Assembly: GCA_003117195.1 (NCBI GenBank)
Contig: BDSI01000105.1
Coordinates: 310,001-374,000 of the forward strand
From: Eudorina sp. 2006-703-Eu-15
Taxonomy: Eukaryota > Chlorophyta > Chlorophyceae > Chlamydomonadales > Volvocaceae
Reading direction: 5' to 3'
DNA: 64,000 nucleotides
Below, one piece after another: positions 48,701-60,900 of the stretch (position 1 is its first letter; each line of letters begins with the position of its first letter). Below the pieces are notes generated by a model. The model was not told where the DNA came from. It did no database searches and saw nothing but the letters and a program-made list of their open reading frames with translations. The position numbers and the translations under genes are program-made.

Positions 48701-51700
48701 GGCAAGCCGACAAGAAAAGCAAGGGCGCACCGCTGTCGTGACGGAGAGGCCCCTAGACACCTCCTGTTTGTCTACCCATTGCCTACATCCCCCTCCACCC
48801 CTCGTCCCGCAGTACCTCCTCCGACCTCCCCCACACGGCCACATTCATCCGATCGGAATACTTCCGGGACAGCGGCGCCCGGCTGGCGACCCGGCGCCTG
48901 ACCCCGCAACCCGCAGCCGCTGAGCCCCTTCCCCCGGGGGCCACTCACGCCGTGTGCGCCAGGCCGTCGGTCCAGGCGTCGCGGAAGTCCTGGAAGGCAG
49001 CCTCCTCCGCCGCCGGGGTCGCCCTCAGCCCCACCACCCGTGCCAGGGCCGCCACCCACACGCGCCCTTGCCCTCGTAGGCCGCCGCCGCAGCGCCGCCG
49101 CTGACGCCTCAGCGCCCCAGCGCCGCCGCCAGCTGCCACCATGCACTCCTCATAGCCACCGCGGTCATCGCCCGCGACATCGCCGTCAGCGACTCGCGCC
49201 CCGGCGGCCATGGGCGCGATGCTGCCAGAAGCTGCTTGCTGCCCTGCACCACCACCGCTGCGGCAGTGCATCTCTTCCGCACCCGCCGTTGCCGTCGCGG
49301 CCAGACTGTGGCTCGCCAAGGTGACCACGCCGCGGGCCCCGCTCTGGTCAGCGGCGCCGCAGCAGCTACCCGCAGCTTCCTCCCCGTCCACCCCGGACCC
49401 TCCTTCCCCTTCCTCTCCACCTCCCGAGCACCCACTCGCCAATCCCGCCATCCGGCTCATATCCCTCCGGACCGTTGCGGCGATACCCTTCCACCCGACT
49501 GCCTCGGCATACGACAGCAGGTGGGGTCCCAGGGCAGATAACATGTCCGCCGTCACCGCCGCCGCTGCGGCCGTACTCGCTCCACGGTCCGCGGCGACGG
49601 CGGCGGTGGGGGCCGCTGTCGACGCCGTCCACGTGCCGAGGTCGTACAGCAGCTCGTCTAACTCGTCCAACGTCTCCGCCGGCCACGTCGCCGCGGCGTC
49701 GCGCACCTCCGCCGCCACCGTCGCATCGGCGGTGGCGAGCAACGGCAGAGTGATGCGCCGCCAGCAGCATGCGGCTGCGGCTGGCCGTCGCTCCGGGCTG
49801 GTGCCGGCGACGGCGTCGGCGGCGACGTGGGCCATGCCCGGTGCGATGTCGGGGCACCGGTAGCGCAGCTCCAGCTGCGGTGCAGTGTGTTTGTGGGTAG
49901 CAAGGCAGGATTGCATGTCATGCAAGAGGCATAGCTGAGCCGTACATGCCAACACGACTGCAGTACAGTGTGTTAAAAAAAGGAGCCCCAAAACCAGCCC
50001 AGGAATTGACAGGGTGTGTATAGGGGTGAGCGTTTCGGGTGGGCCGAGGGTGGGGGGTGTAAACGAGCGGGATGCACTGAGCTGGGTTAGTGAGTTGTGT
50101 GATGGTGTCTTGGTGGAAAAACCGGGGAACGGGGCACTCCCCGAAAACATCCTCCCCCATACCTACGAACGCGATCAGGTGCAGGTCGCCAGCACAGGCA
50201 GCTCGTGGGGGTTCGTTGACTGACTTGTGTGCGCCCGGGTCACAGGGCGAGGGCCCAGACACGCGGCGGTGTATTTATTAGTAACTGGTTTGGGTCTGGC
50301 GGGCTTCTCATTGAACACACGGCGGTTGTTGCCCACTGCACCGACCTGGGTCACCACCCCGCGGATTCGCAGACATACCCGGATGCCGCCGACACCCAAT
50401 CCTCCCCGCAGGCCCCCTGTACCAGAGGATCGTTGGAGATCCTGGTACAGTTGATCCTCCACCGGACGTTTGTTCTGGCAGCAGCGCAGTCTGAATATGT
50501 CTACCGATTTCCCATATCCCCCAGGCCCCAATGCCTCGGCGCGACGGACCCCACAAGGCCTCCCCCCTTGAAGGTCCCTCAAAAAGCACACGGCCCCCGC
50601 CTCTCCCCGCCTTCCGAGCGGACCCACCAGCACCAGTCCCGGCCCCGGAGGGACGTCCAGCAGCTCGATGTCGTACTCATACTCGTACAGCCGAGTGCCG
50701 CCGTCCGTAGCCCGAGCCCGCGCCCTCCTGTCCCGCAGGAGGACGGGCAGGTACCTCCCACCGGCCCGCACCAGCACCGCCGTCTCCAGGCGCACATCCA
50801 CATCCGAATCTGGGTCGTCCAGGGCTTTGGCTGTAGCTGCAGCTGAGGCTTCGGCTGTAGTGGCTGGTGCTGTGGCAAGACCGGCCGGGCGGACCTCCCC
50901 CGACATCACCCCACCTGCCGCCTGCTGCTGTGGCGGCCACGCAGACAGCTGCACGTCCTCCACGAAGCTCACCCCGGCCCTCCCATCCTGCTTCTGCTGC
51001 AAGGGCAGCCCCACCCGCAGCAGCAACGCCGGCAGCCCGGCGCCCGACTGCTGCTGCTGCCGTTCCTGCGCCGGCTGTAGCAGCAGGACCCTGGGCTCCA
51101 GGGAGGCTGTAGCAGGAACCAGTCGAGCGCCTCCCGCCGCCTCCCAGAGGCTCCCATCGGCCCGCGCCTCCCTCCCGCCGCCGCCACCGCCACCGTGGCC
51201 GCCACCGCGGCCGCTGTTCGATCTGCCCACCAGCTCTTCCTCCCTCTCCACCAGCCGGATTTGTTCCGCGAGGCGAAGCTCCGGGACGGCCACCAGCGCC
51301 TCTACAAGGGGATGGGCCGCCGCCGCAAGCGCAGGGGGCACATCGGCTGGGGGCTTCGGGGGCGGCGCCCCAGCCAGCCTCGCGAGGCCCACCGCCTCCA
51401 GCACGGCGGCCGTATCCAGATCCCAGAGCGGGGAGCGCGCCGCGGGGCTGCCCGGTGCGATGTTTCCTGCAGGGGCGCTCAGGGGCAGGGGCAGCCAAAG
51501 GTAGGGACAGCCAGCAACAGCGAGATGAGGTAGGGAGACCATATAGGGACTGGGCGGGGATTTGGGAAAGCGCAGTCGGGTGGTCAAGAGATCGGACGCG
51601 CCAGCGGGTTGACATCCCGGGGGCGTGTGGGTCGCTGGCGGGTACAGAGACGGGTCCGCGACGCCGCCAGTGCCGGCCGCCAGTCAACCAACCAACAGCA

Positions 51701-54583
51701 CACGCCCACACATCCGCCCTCCGCACACCCCTCCCTTACGGTACACCCCCTCATTCGGCCTCGGGAGCGCCCGACCGCCTCCCTGCACCGCGCCGCACCG
51801 CACCACAGGGCACCGCACCGCTCCGCACCTCGCGTCGGGCCCGGCAGCAACGACGATTGATGCAGCTGCTGCAGCTGCGGGCGGCTGCCCCTGTCCCCGT
51901 CCCCGTCCTTGTCCTGGTCGCCGCCGTCCAGCGCCTCCAACACCAGCAACAGCTCCACACAGCCCTTCCGCACGTACACGCCGCCCAGGTTGAGGCCCTG
52001 CTGCGCCACCAGCTCCGCCAGCCGCTCGGCGTAGTCGGGCCGCAGGTCCTCCGGCTCCGCCCAGGGAATCTGCGGCGCGTGGGGCGTGCCCCGAGGCCAG
52101 CGACGGATGCAGTAGTTTCAGAGTCAACAACCTCACATCAAGGGAATGGCAGACAGGCCAGACAGGAACGCGCGTTGCGAACATGAGACTGCACGGCAGG
52201 GTGCGTAGGAGGGAGGCCGCAGGGGGTTTGAGTGAGCATGAGAGCCATACGGAAGGCGGGAGGAGAGGGGTTAAAAAGAAAAAGCCCAGACACACACAGC
52301 CCGAGGACAGGGGAGGGAGGCGCCGACGAACGGCGAGATGGAGCCCTCCCGGCCTGGCAGCTGCAAGTAATGACGGGGGCCTGGCGCGTGAACTGGTTCC
52401 AGGGGAGAAAGGAGGGCGGGGACGTTACGTGGCGGGGACCGGTCTGCCCTCCGGATCGAGGACCCTAAACCATACAACTCGGCTCAGCGTGGCCTGCCCC
52501 TTTTACGGCTATGCCGGCCCTCAGACGGCCGTGTCATCCAACCCTTCCGACACGTCCCCAACACGTCAGACTTTCCGCCCGGGGTCTTGGCCCGGCTAGT
52601 CAGCGGGCTTGAATCGCCGCCCCCCCCCCCGCCGTGTCGGTCGCCGCCGCCGCCTGCAAGAGAAGCTAGCACAGCCGGTGCGGCGTCCGGGGGCAGCAGC
52701 AACGCAAGAGCGAGCCCCTCTCTGCCGCATTGTTCTGACACCGCCGGGGGCCCACCCATCCGATCAACCCGGCTTAAAGATCCCACCTTGATGCGGACTG
52801 CGCGGCGCCGTATAGGCGAGCGGTACGCGTACGCCACGCCAGGGGTGCGAGCCGGGGGCACCTCCCCAACCGCCGCCCCAGCAGCAGTAGCAGTGCTGAG
52901 AGGGGCATCCGCTGGGGGCGGGCTGGAATCCTGTCCCACCATGCCGGCGGTTTGCGCCGCTGCCGCCGCAGCATCGCAGTTGCAGTTCTCACTGCGGCAC
53001 TGCCCTGGGGCCCTGGCAATATCAGCGCCACCACTGACGCCGCTGCTGTCACCGCTGCGGCTATCGCTGCTGATGCCGCTGTCGTTGCCGCTGCGGCTAC
53101 CACTGTCGATGCCCCTGTTGTTGCCGCTGAAGCTACCGCTGTTGCCGCCGCGAGGGACAGCATGCCGCGCCATGGCGGCGATGGCGGCGGCGATACGCGC
53201 CGCCGCCATCATCGCTGGCAGCTGCGCCTGACGACTGCGTTCCGACTTCGTGGATTGGTCGCGGCCGGTCGCTTCGCTTTCCGCACCGCCACAGCCCAGG
53301 CCCGCACCGCCACAGCCCAGGCCCGCACCGCCGCCACCGGTCCCCCTGCTGCGGCTGCTGCCGCCGCTCCCCCATCCCGACAGCCGCTCGTACTGTCCCG
53401 GGCCGCTGGGGGCTCCGGCCTCGTATCCGGCCTTTCCCACCGCTGTGCCACCGGCGACCACGGCGCCGCTGCAAGAGGCTCCGCCGCTGACAGCGGTGGC
53501 GGCGGCGGTGGTGGTGCCGCCGCCGCGTCCCTGGTGTGCCGACGAGTGCTCCCGGCTGCGGGTGCCCAGCAGTCGGTAGAGGTACACGTTTGCCAGAGTG
53601 ACCATGACGCGGGTAAGCATTTGGCTGCGCAGGCTGACCCATGGCGCAGCATCGCGGTACCAGTGGCACAGCACGGCCGTGGAGGCGGCCGCCCAGGCGC
53701 AGTAGCCCAACTCCAGCGCGATGTTCACGCGCTGCAGAGGGGGTGGGGTGGGGTGTTGAGGGGCCGAGGGGCGTTGGAGGCGGGGTCCGCGTCAAAGCAG
53801 AAGGAACGCTCAGCAAAGGTAACTCAGACGGGCGAGCACGCGGTGAGAACCGAGGGGGCCGAATAGGTGGATCGGCGGAAAGGACGCGGGTATGGGCGGG
53901 CAGGTGCTCGACAACGGTTGTCACCTTGTTTCAGACTCACCCAGATTCCCAAGAGGCTAAGGAAAAATGCCACATCAAAAGGAGCGTGTTTACTGAAGAG
54001 GCTCTGAAGGGCCAAGTAGGACGGTTTATAAGTTGGACCCCGCAGGATGTGGTAAGCGGTGTTTACGACCCTCGCGTAGTACGTTGTGAATGGTGCCACC
54101 ACCTGCAATAATTAACACGTCCGCTGTCATAACCGTACTCCGCGCAGGCGACTGCTCGATGACAACAGGTCAACTGCGACTGCAAACACTGCGCTTTCCG
54201 AGCGGACTTTGCCTATCTGCCAAGTGTACCTGGCTGTAGAAGGGCAACGGCACCGTAAGCGCCCCAAGAAAGCGCAGGAATATCACTACTAGTCCTGTCG
54301 TAGCCCATACGTCGTCGGGCTGAACTCTACAAATGTCCCATAACACCCATGGCGAGCGCTTAAAAATATATAGCATGCGCGCAACCGCGCTTCCGTTGCA
54401 GGGATATCCAGTAAGGACGTGGGACAGCGGAAGGGTCGTTGGATGACCAAGGCAGTAGGGAGCTGCAAGTTGTTGGTAGCAAAGTAGAGAGATCACAGCA
54501 ATAAAACCAGTTGCGAGGCACTCCGCAATGCTCGCTCGTGGAGTGTGGCCGCCCCGAACGCGGGCAGATCGAAACAAATCCAT
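47470..54583 (-). CDS. Large multi-pass membrane protein, family not assigned
   Basis: Eight exons in gene order (54583-54230, 54102-53941, 53731-52787, 52069-51829, 51466-50628, 49874-48949, 48520-48202 and 47805-47470) agree in phase at every junction and give about 1,373 residues. Hydrophobic segments lie at about 23-42, 92-115, 155-172, 173-195 and 207-226. A G/S/A-rich linker of about 250 residues follows. Near 488-535 is a block with DYAERLAELVAQQGL and YVRKGCVELLLVLEAL. Near 800-850 is a beta-rich stretch (VLVRAGGRYLPVLL, YEYEYDIELLDVPPG). The last 215 residues hold about six more hydrophobic segments, then an alanine run. The YVRKGCVELL block recalls the YIRPGC block in the C-terminal half of plant SPL1-type proteins, but no SBP zinc domain is present. 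Function unknown; a channel, transporter or sensor are all possible. Exact exon 5/6 borders are the least certain. Confidence 0.65.
48129..48190. repeat. Two dispersed repeats side by side in intron 7 of the membrane-protein gene
   Basis: First the cgggtttatttcttttttcag-ttttacccc motif (48129-48160), then after a C-run the left end of the 100-bp family in reverse complement (gcaatttcctatacccccc, 48171-48189). The latter abuts the exon 7 donor (48201). Confidence 0.6.
48645..48703. repeat. (CAGA)n microsatellite
   Basis: About 14 uninterrupted CAGA units within intron 6 of the membrane-protein gene. Confidence 0.95.
50428..50527 (-). repeat. Dispersed intronic repeat, fullest copy, in the membrane-protein gene
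   Basis: In reverse complement it reads ggggatatgggaaatcggta, gacatattcagactgcgctg, ctgccagaacaaacgtccgg, tggaggatcaactgtaccag, gatctccaacgatcc. It combines the left half seen at 33850 with the right half seen at 31560, and defines a unit of about 100 bp. Confidence 0.8.
52259..52305 (+). repeat. Dispersed repeat gttaaaaagaaaaagccc-gacacacacagcccg
   Basis: Matches, in opposite orientation, 63566-63606 (gttgaacagaaaacagcccc, gacacacccagcccgg). Both copies are in introns. Possibly related to the acacacgcaccc family at 26940. Confidence 0.6.
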
Positions 54584-57500
54584 GGCAGGGTATTTTCATA
54601 CTGTCATATTCAAGTTATCATGACAAGAGCAGCATTAGTTAAGCAGAAGTTTGAACTTAGGGCAGTTAGGGGCCTTCGCAGTCCTGAAGGCGTACGACAT
54701 TTGTTCGCATCATGCAATCATTACGGCTATCTGGCTTTCGAAATGATGAAAACCTCGTTGCTGTTGCAACATATGTCTATATCCTGTAATTTCCTTGGGA
54801 TGGGTTGCAAACGACCAACAATTATGATCCTCATCATCCTTGGCCAGCCCGGAAAACAAATTAGCCGTTGGCAGCTACTCAGATGGCAAATCCAAAATAA
54901 CATGGCGAAGTAAACGATGGCTCACTCGTTCCGGCACTGGTCGATTCTGTGAGCTTTCTGGGTTTCTGAGCACTAAATGACACGGATAAGCTGCGTGCGT
55001 TTAAGTCATTTATATAAATGATGTGTTGATGTCGAAGCTTGAGGTGTTCGTACCCGGGGGTTCGGACGGTTCGGACTGCACATCTTGCATTTCAGACTTC
55101 ACACCCGATACGGCCTGATACGACCGCTCACCATGAGCTTTTGCTCTAGTCAAAAGTTACCGATGTCGCACGAAAACTAAAACCCTATCACAACAAGTAG
55201 GGGTCGGCTTCCTCGAAGCCGGAAAAGGGCGGGGCCCCCTATAATCCGTACAGGCCGCTTGCTTTAGAAAGAAAACTCTATTACCGCGCAACAGTGTGAG
55301 AGAGTGAAAGGTTGCCATTGGGGGTGTCGTTGATGTTGAAGGGGGATCGGCGTGCATAGATTCACCAAGCCCAAATACGTCAGCAGCCCCGAAACCATCC
55401 TGCAGTACGCGCCGCCGGCGACGGCGGTCATCGTATCGGCACTATGGTAACGATAGTGCCATAGTGCACTACCACATCCGTCTGTCAAGCAGATGATCAC
55501 AAAGCAAGCTTGAAGCATCCTTGTTTTGCCGTGAAACTGTAGTTGTTTGGTCCGTCGGCAGGCATGCAACCCTTCAGTTGCACGCCCGCAGCAGACGTGA
55601 ACCTCTAAAGTTTGCTATCAATAGTTACATAGCAAATGTAAGACAAAAACAGGGTGCGAAAAAGCCGCGGTGAGACCCGGACTTTGGGCCATCGGAACTG
55701 GAGAACTGGTTGGCACTCGGTACGCTATCCCTTTGCATCTTGAAACTTTGGTTCAATACATATTGTTGATTTGTATTCATCTGGCAAGACAGAAAGGCAA
55801 ATCTTGATGTTGGTGGTATCTTGATGTTCAAACATCAGAACACTATCGAAGTTCAATTTAGCACGCGCCGCCCATTCCTAATCCAAGTATTCATCACGCG
55901 GCACCTGTTGCAACAAACATGAGCGCGAGAGGCGTTGGGTGGATGTTGACTCGGGTCCATGGAGACCGCGGAGCTTTACTTTGACCGTTTGTGCGCAAAG
56001 AATTTTTTTCAGCCAAACCAAGAATACCTTGCAATAGAGGACAATTATTATGACAAACATTGCGAATTAGTTTAGCGGATAATGAACGTTTTGCCGTTAC
56101 CGGACACACACACACACGGACATGGGCAATCCTAGGGGGCGGGGCCCCCCGAACGCGCTTCGCGCTGGGGCCCCGCCCAAAAATACGAACGGTGTCTGTC
56201 CTGGCACCGCCAACGGCAACGGCTCAACAGCCGAATGTCAACGGCTCTAATCCTGCCTTACTCGTGCAGTACCAACACCTGGTGGTCGCACCACCACCAC
56301 CACCACCACCATCGCACGACCGCGCGACGACATCCCTTCATGTGCGGTACTCCTGGTCGGACCCATCCTGCCAGATCCTGCTGCCACTTCAAGGACTCGA
56401 AACGGAGAATCCGTGTCTGTGCCGGGATCTGAAGTCCCACCGTCCATACGGCTGCATCATCCGAGCGTACAGCTTCGTCCGGAAGTACCGCCGGATTCAG
56501 AGACAGAAAGGAACAGCAACGCCGCCATGAGCTGTGTGGGCAGTCCCATACCGCACAGTGGCCCCACCCGTGGAAAAGGCACGGACAGTCCAGGCCCTAC
56601 ACCTCGCCTCTTCTCCCAACACCTACAGCACCGGGCCCCAACCAGGCCGATGCCCCGGGGCAAGCTTGTCAACCGGGTGGCCTCCGACTGTACGACACGA
56701 CGCCACCGCACACTGTGTGGGGGGACGACTTCTGTTTGTGGCTCCACTTTTCAGCAGCTCGACGACGTCGTCCCTCCTCCCACGCGGTGAGAGGGACCGG
56801 GTTGGCGGTGCCAGCTTGCGCGGCCTTGATGCGGGCAGCAGGACACTGGCGTTCACGCCAACCTGGCTCATTCACGTGAGACAGATTCGACTTCGTGGGC
56901 CCATGAATTTGACATATGAGCCCACGAACCTTCCCACGAGCACGGAAAAGGAAGGGTTTCGGGTTTCCGAGGCCTATAAGCCGTGACCCAAGGGGAAAAT
57001 GGCCCGTTGGAGTTGCGTGGTGTAAGGCTGTCGATGACCCAGATCGTCGGACGTCAAAAGGATTGGCAGGGATGCGGCGCCAGCGGAAAGGCACCCACGG
57101 TGGCTCCGTTGATATACTCGGGCCCCTTGGGATGGCTCTTGACCTGTTCGTGTGGTCTCAGGCGCGCTTCAATAGGGCCTTATGCCAGGTGCACAGATAT
57201 TCAGAGTCCATCCCCTGAGGGTCCATCCGCACCGAGGGTCCACGCCACATGAAACAGCTGAGTACGGTAATCAAGGTCACAGGTCGGGTTCGCCTCATTG
57301 CGCCCATTGCGCAGGACGCACATCCGCGGCGCTCGCGGCGGCTGCACCGCCCGGCAGTACGCCAGGCGTCACCCCCGGCCACCCACACCCACACCCACAC
57401 GCCCGGGCCGCGCCACCGGACCTGCAGTCGGAAACTGGGGGCGCTCCTTCCTGCTCCTGCTCCTCTTCCTCAAGCCTCCTACGACTGCTTTCCGCAACCT

Positions 57501-57912
57501 CACACCAGCTGTGGTTTTACCAGCCACTAGTCGCCGGTGACATAGCCCACCTACTATCATCTCGCCACCGCCCACGTACTACAGCGCCCCTCCTTGTAGC
57601 ATGGATGGTGGCGTCGCGCTTGTACAGTCCCACCTACCCGGCCGTCGTCACGCCCTGCTCCACTAACCCCCGCACATCCCGCGGTGCGCCCTTCATCCTC
57701 CCGTCCTCCCATATCCACCACAACCCCCTGTGCCGCCTCCGCACGCATCAGTACCCCCACTCCCCGTACTGTTTAACAGTAGGGCCCTCTCCCCCCTTGT
57801 CCGTAGGGCCACAGCAACCTCGCCCTGTGGCCCCCAGGCCCTGCCGCCGTTTTCGCCCGGGACAGGGCGACCCTATATGACTGCCGCACGTCCCGGAGTG
57901 CCTGGACCACCC
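54584..57912. other. About 3.3 kb without a recognised gene
   Basis: It contains GC-rich hairpins (55438-55460; 56137-56178) and a (CAC)n run at 56280-56312. Frames such as 56413-56790 and 57182-57880 show no domain and no phase-consistent splice partners. Confidence 0.45.
56137..56178. repeat. Perfect 12-bp GC hairpin (gggcggggcccc)
   Basis: Arms gggcggggcccc and ggggccccgccc surround an 18-nt loop, itself palindromic (gcgcttcgcgc). A single arm, agggcggggcccc, also occurs at about 55225. It could be a tiny foldback element or an RNA hairpin. No target duplication was identified. Confidence 0.7.
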
Positions 57913-60900
57913 TTACGTCTTGAGCGCGGGCTTCTTCTCGCGGTCCGCTATCCGCAGCGGCTTGTCACTGGTGGTCTTGAACCGCCCGCGGCCGTCCTCG
58001 CCCGTGTTGATCTTCTTTTTCACAATCTGAGGCGGCGGAGGCGCAGGAGGGTGAGGAGGAGGCGAAGGAGGCGGGGGTACCAGCGGGCCATAAGGGGCCA
58101 AGGGGCGGGTTGGAGCGGCCAGGTGCCGGGTGGCTGGTCTCGGAGCGGTCGCCTTTAGATTATTGCAGCAACACCCTGACGGCGGCAGCATCACACTAGA
58201 CACGCATATCAAAATTTGACCGACTATGTCGATCGATGGTATTGCGCACCTGTGTCCTCGCACCACCTGGCAACTGCCAACGCACCTCAACAGCGGCGGG
58301 GAAGCTCGACACACGAGGGGCCCAGCCACGGTACCTTGCTCGCTCATCCGGGGCCTACCTTCCCTCCCTGGTGTCAAGTAGGACTGCGAACCCGCGAAAA
58401 GCCATCGAATGCGTAGTAGTTGTCCGGGCCTACCTTCCCTGCCTGAACCCCCGGCGGCGCCACCACCTCCCGGCAGATCCATCATCCCTCCGTCCGATAC
58501 CTCCGCCCTTGCATTGCCCCTCAAGCGACCGCACCCGGTACCTCTTGAAGGCCCCCGTGGGCCCTTGGCCCCACAGCATCCGCATCCGCATCCGCACCCG
58601 CACCCGCATCCGCATCCGCACCTCCCCAGCCCCCCGGCCCTGCACCCCACCTGCACCACGTCCTCGTCCTCCAGCGGGTGACTGAGGCCGCAGCGCTGCG
58701 GGTAGTGCTTGGAGGAGGTGCCCCACACCAGCGCGTACTTGAACTGCTGGACCTGCGGGGTGCGGAGGTGGGGGAGGTGGTGGTGGCGGGGGGATGGTGG
58801 GTGGAGCGGGACGAGGGGGGCGGTGGGGTGGAGCGGACGGGATAACAGAGTACTGGTAGGCGCGGGGAGGAGCAGAGAAGGGGCGGGTCGAGGTTGGGCA
58901 GTGCTAAGCATGGATGTGGGTGGAGTTATGGAGGTGGTAAGGTGAGGGGTCGATAGTACACGGACTTGGTATGCCACGCGGCCTCGAGGGCTTTCGGTCA
59001 ACTCGCAGCCTTGCTAGCAAGAGGTGGCAGTGCCCGCTTTCCGACTTCCAGGGCGGGGCCCGTTGCCCGCACTCCACCCACCCAGCACCTCGGCCGCCTC
59101 AGGGCCCTACGTCCTACACCACCGAAGGCACTCCCTACTCCCTACGGCCCGACGCCCCCGTTCGCTCCAGCGCCAGCCCCCCCAGCCACCTTCTCGCCTC
59201 GCCCCCTTCCCCCCCTGTCTTCTTTTTGATGTTTGCTTTTGTCATTCCCTACAATCGCTGCCACCCTCGCTCACTCCGTTCCTCGGCTTCCCTCCCTGCA
59301 TCGCCATGGCCCTGGACATCGCTCGCGGCGCGGCTACTCCGTCTACCACCACAGGTCGGTAACGTATCTGTCCTTTCCGAGTTGGGTTGGGTTCGCCGCT
59401 TGCTTGTTGTGGCACTGCGGCAGCGCGGCCGCGCCGCCACGCGCCCGCGCGCGGTCTCTATCTTTTCGTTTGCTCTGCAGGTACCGCACCCCGTAAGTAT
59501 ACTGCGTTATGCTGGGTGTGCCCGGGTTCGTTCTGCGGGTTTTTTTTTCTCAATTTAACCCTCCCCCTCCCCCTCCCGCCCCCCTGCCCGCCTACCATGC
59601 TGTTGTGGATCTGTCTGCACAGCGCCTCCAGGGTGGTGCCCCCTCGGTCGCTGGTCAGCACCACCGGCTCGGCGAAGTCGGGCTTGGCGCCCACCTTCTT
59701 GGTGTACACGCGGACCTGCGGGAGGAGGGGCGGGAGGGGCGGGAGGGGCGAGGGGACGGCGGCCGTGGTCGGGAGAAGGCGGACAAGAGTCGTATCGATT
59801 GGCGGTAGGAGGAGCAGGCAGGCAGCACAGCGCTGCCGAATTGTCCGACACATGCGCCGTTGTGTTAAAAGGGTGAGGACTCCAGGGGAGTGAGGCACGC
59901 GTGGCTGGCACAACTCCAATGCCCCCCTTTCTCCCTCCCTTTCTCCCTGCCTCCAGTTCTGCCTTTCTCCCTCCGCTGCCTCCCTCCCCTGCCTCCGTCC
60001 CCGTGTGCCCCACCAGCGCCATCATGTCCCAGATGCGCTCCAGCAGTCCGTCCATGTTGAGCTTGAGGGAGCAGGAGATGGGGATGGAGTTGGGCCAGTG
60101 CGCGATCTCGTCCACCTCCTCCAGACTGCACATGTCCACCTTGTTGTACACGTACAGGCACTTGATGTACCGCCGGTTGCCCTGGGGCGGCGGCGGGGGG
60201 AGGTGTCGGAGCGGCAAGGTGAACGCCCGCGGGGACGCAAGCGTCAACTGCGCGGCAAAGGCCACAACACGGAGATCCAGAGAGAGGACACCCGCTCCGA
60301 AGCCCAGCACAGCGCAGCTCAGCTTCACGGCGGAGGCCCCGGCAGCGCCTGCCCCTGTCTCAGCACATCCGCTCCTCTAGGCTGTCGAGCCGTGGACGTC
60401 CCATGGGGGGCACCCATGGGGGCCCCCTCTCTGGTTAGAAGGACTCTCTGGCCCCCCTCGCCGTTCCCCTCGCCGTTCCCCTTCCCTTCCGAGCTGGCCC
60501 CCCTCCCCGCGCCCCTCCCTTCGGAGCGCCTCCAACCCCCTCCCCCCTTTCTCCCCCTCCCCGGGCTGGTCCCCCACCTCGATGACATCGATCAGGTCGT
60601 CCACGGTGCAGTCCTCCTTGAACAGCAGCTCGCAGTTGTGAAGCTTGTACTCCTGCGGGTGGGGGGAGGACGGGGGTATAGGAAATTGGGGAAGGCGGGG
60701 GCAGCCGCATGGCGATGCCCCAAGGAATGAACACCAACATCACTAGTATGGCCGCAAGCCAGGGGCCGACCTGCCACCCCGTGTACCGCTCTCCGGAACG
60801 ACGCTACGCCCCCGGGGACCAGGCCCCCAGCTGCAGCGCCGCGCTCCGCGCCACGGCCACGTCCCCTACTCTCCCTTCCCTCCCGCTCCCCCACCCAACG

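Noticed and set aside
33675..50589. Recurring peptide RLRCCQ(N/S)K in several frames as a conserved protein motif
   Set aside because: It is the translation of the 100-bp dispersed DNA repeat and lies in introns.
52952..53866. 304-codon + strand frame
   Set aside because: Shadow of the third exon of the - strand membrane-protein gene. That exon keeps phase with its neighbours and encodes membrane segments.
56060..57880. Overlapping + strand frames as exons of a gene
   Set aside because: No domain, and no donor/acceptor pairs with matching phase that I could find; a (CAC)n run inflates one frame.
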